Below, in pieces: positions 52,536 to 52,580 of a stretch of DNA of 52,580 nucleotides. The stretch is from JAXHTY01 sp034189225 (lineage in GTDB: Bacteria; Desulfobacterota; Desulfobacteria; Desulfobacterales; Desulfosudaceae): positions 1 through 52,580 of the forward strand of contig JAXHVL010000054.1 of NCBI GenBank assembly GCA_034189225.1. The letters are read 5' to 3'. Positions within the stretch are counted from its first letter, which is position 1, and each line of letters starts with the position of its first letter. The notes beneath the pieces are model-generated. The model saw only the letters and a list, made by a program, of their open reading frames with translations, was not told the origin of the DNA and did not search any database. The position numbers were made by a program, and so were the translations under genes.

Positions 52536-52580
52536 TGCATCGAATAGATGCCCGGAAAAAACCGGCATCTATTCGATGCA
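52536..52580. repeat. Near-perfect palindrome at the window edge
   Basis: TGCATCGAATAGATGCCCGG pairs with CCGGCATCTATTCGATGCA around six A residues, with one bulged base. It may continue past the window, so its nature is open: a terminator, an intervening-sequence arm or a REP element. Confidence 0.6.

Overview
The window looks like chromosomal DNA of a Gram-negative, sulfate-reducer-type deltaproteobacterium (Desulfobacterota, probably Desulfobacterales). The reasons are the fused lysS-lolC-lolD-bamA-skp-lpxD-fabZ-lpxA-lpxI-oxidoreductase-lpxB-msbA gene string, the DHH-CBS-CCA fusion protein, ThrH in place of ThrB, PUFA-synthase-like megasynthases, and many intergenic palindromic repeats. 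Taxonomy is inferred from gene content only.

Region 1 (1-2.5 kb): a decayed four-helix-bundle (23S rRNA intervening-sequence type) gene still flanked by complementary arms, a secreted protein of unknown function, and a long hairpin element. Region 2 (2.5-19.8 kb, minus strand) is the accessory core. It is a lipid/polyketide synthase cluster read in the order KS-AT-ACP-ACP-ACP*-KR-DH megasynthase, KS-AT-DH-PPTase megasynthase, free ACP, alkaline-phosphatase-fold phosphodiesterase, a repeat-filled gap, alpha/beta hydrolase, sulfotransferase, free acyltransferase and terminator. The two synthases together hold the parts of an iterative polyene synthase with no enoyl reductase. The neighbouring sulfotransferase and hydrolase resemble a split form of the sulfotransferase-thioesterase pair that makes terminal alkenes by sulfation and decarboxylation. 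I regard this as the most interesting system in the window: a possible unsaturated hydrocarbon pathway.

Region 3 (20.1-34.3 kb, minus strand): one long outer-membrane biogenesis operon covering lysyl-tRNA synthetase, lipoprotein export (LolC/E, LolD), barrel assembly (BamA with an extra N-terminal domain, Skp), lipid A synthesis (LpxD, FabZ, LpxA, LpxI, an oxidoreductase, LpxB) and lipid A flipping (MsbA). Region 4 (34.4-37.1 kb, minus strand): PilC and a PilS-like sensor kinase.

Region 5 (37.2-43.5 kb, plus strand): DHH-CBS-CCA nucleotidyltransferase, site-2 protease, TrpS, ScpA, ScpB, then tRNA-Val. Region 6 (43.8-46.0 kb, minus strand): PurM and TsaD. Region 7 (46.0-49.3 kb, plus strand): an aminotransferase, homoserine dehydrogenase and ThrH, ending in a strong terminator. 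Region 8 (49.3-52.6 kb): penicillin-binding protein 1A (minus strand) between repeat-rich spacers.

At least three families of palindromic dispersed repeats sit in the spacers. One copy splits the polyketide operon, one lies between the likely tRNA-Val promoter and the tRNA, and one abuts the thrH terminator. All functions are read from motifs and context; no database search was possible.
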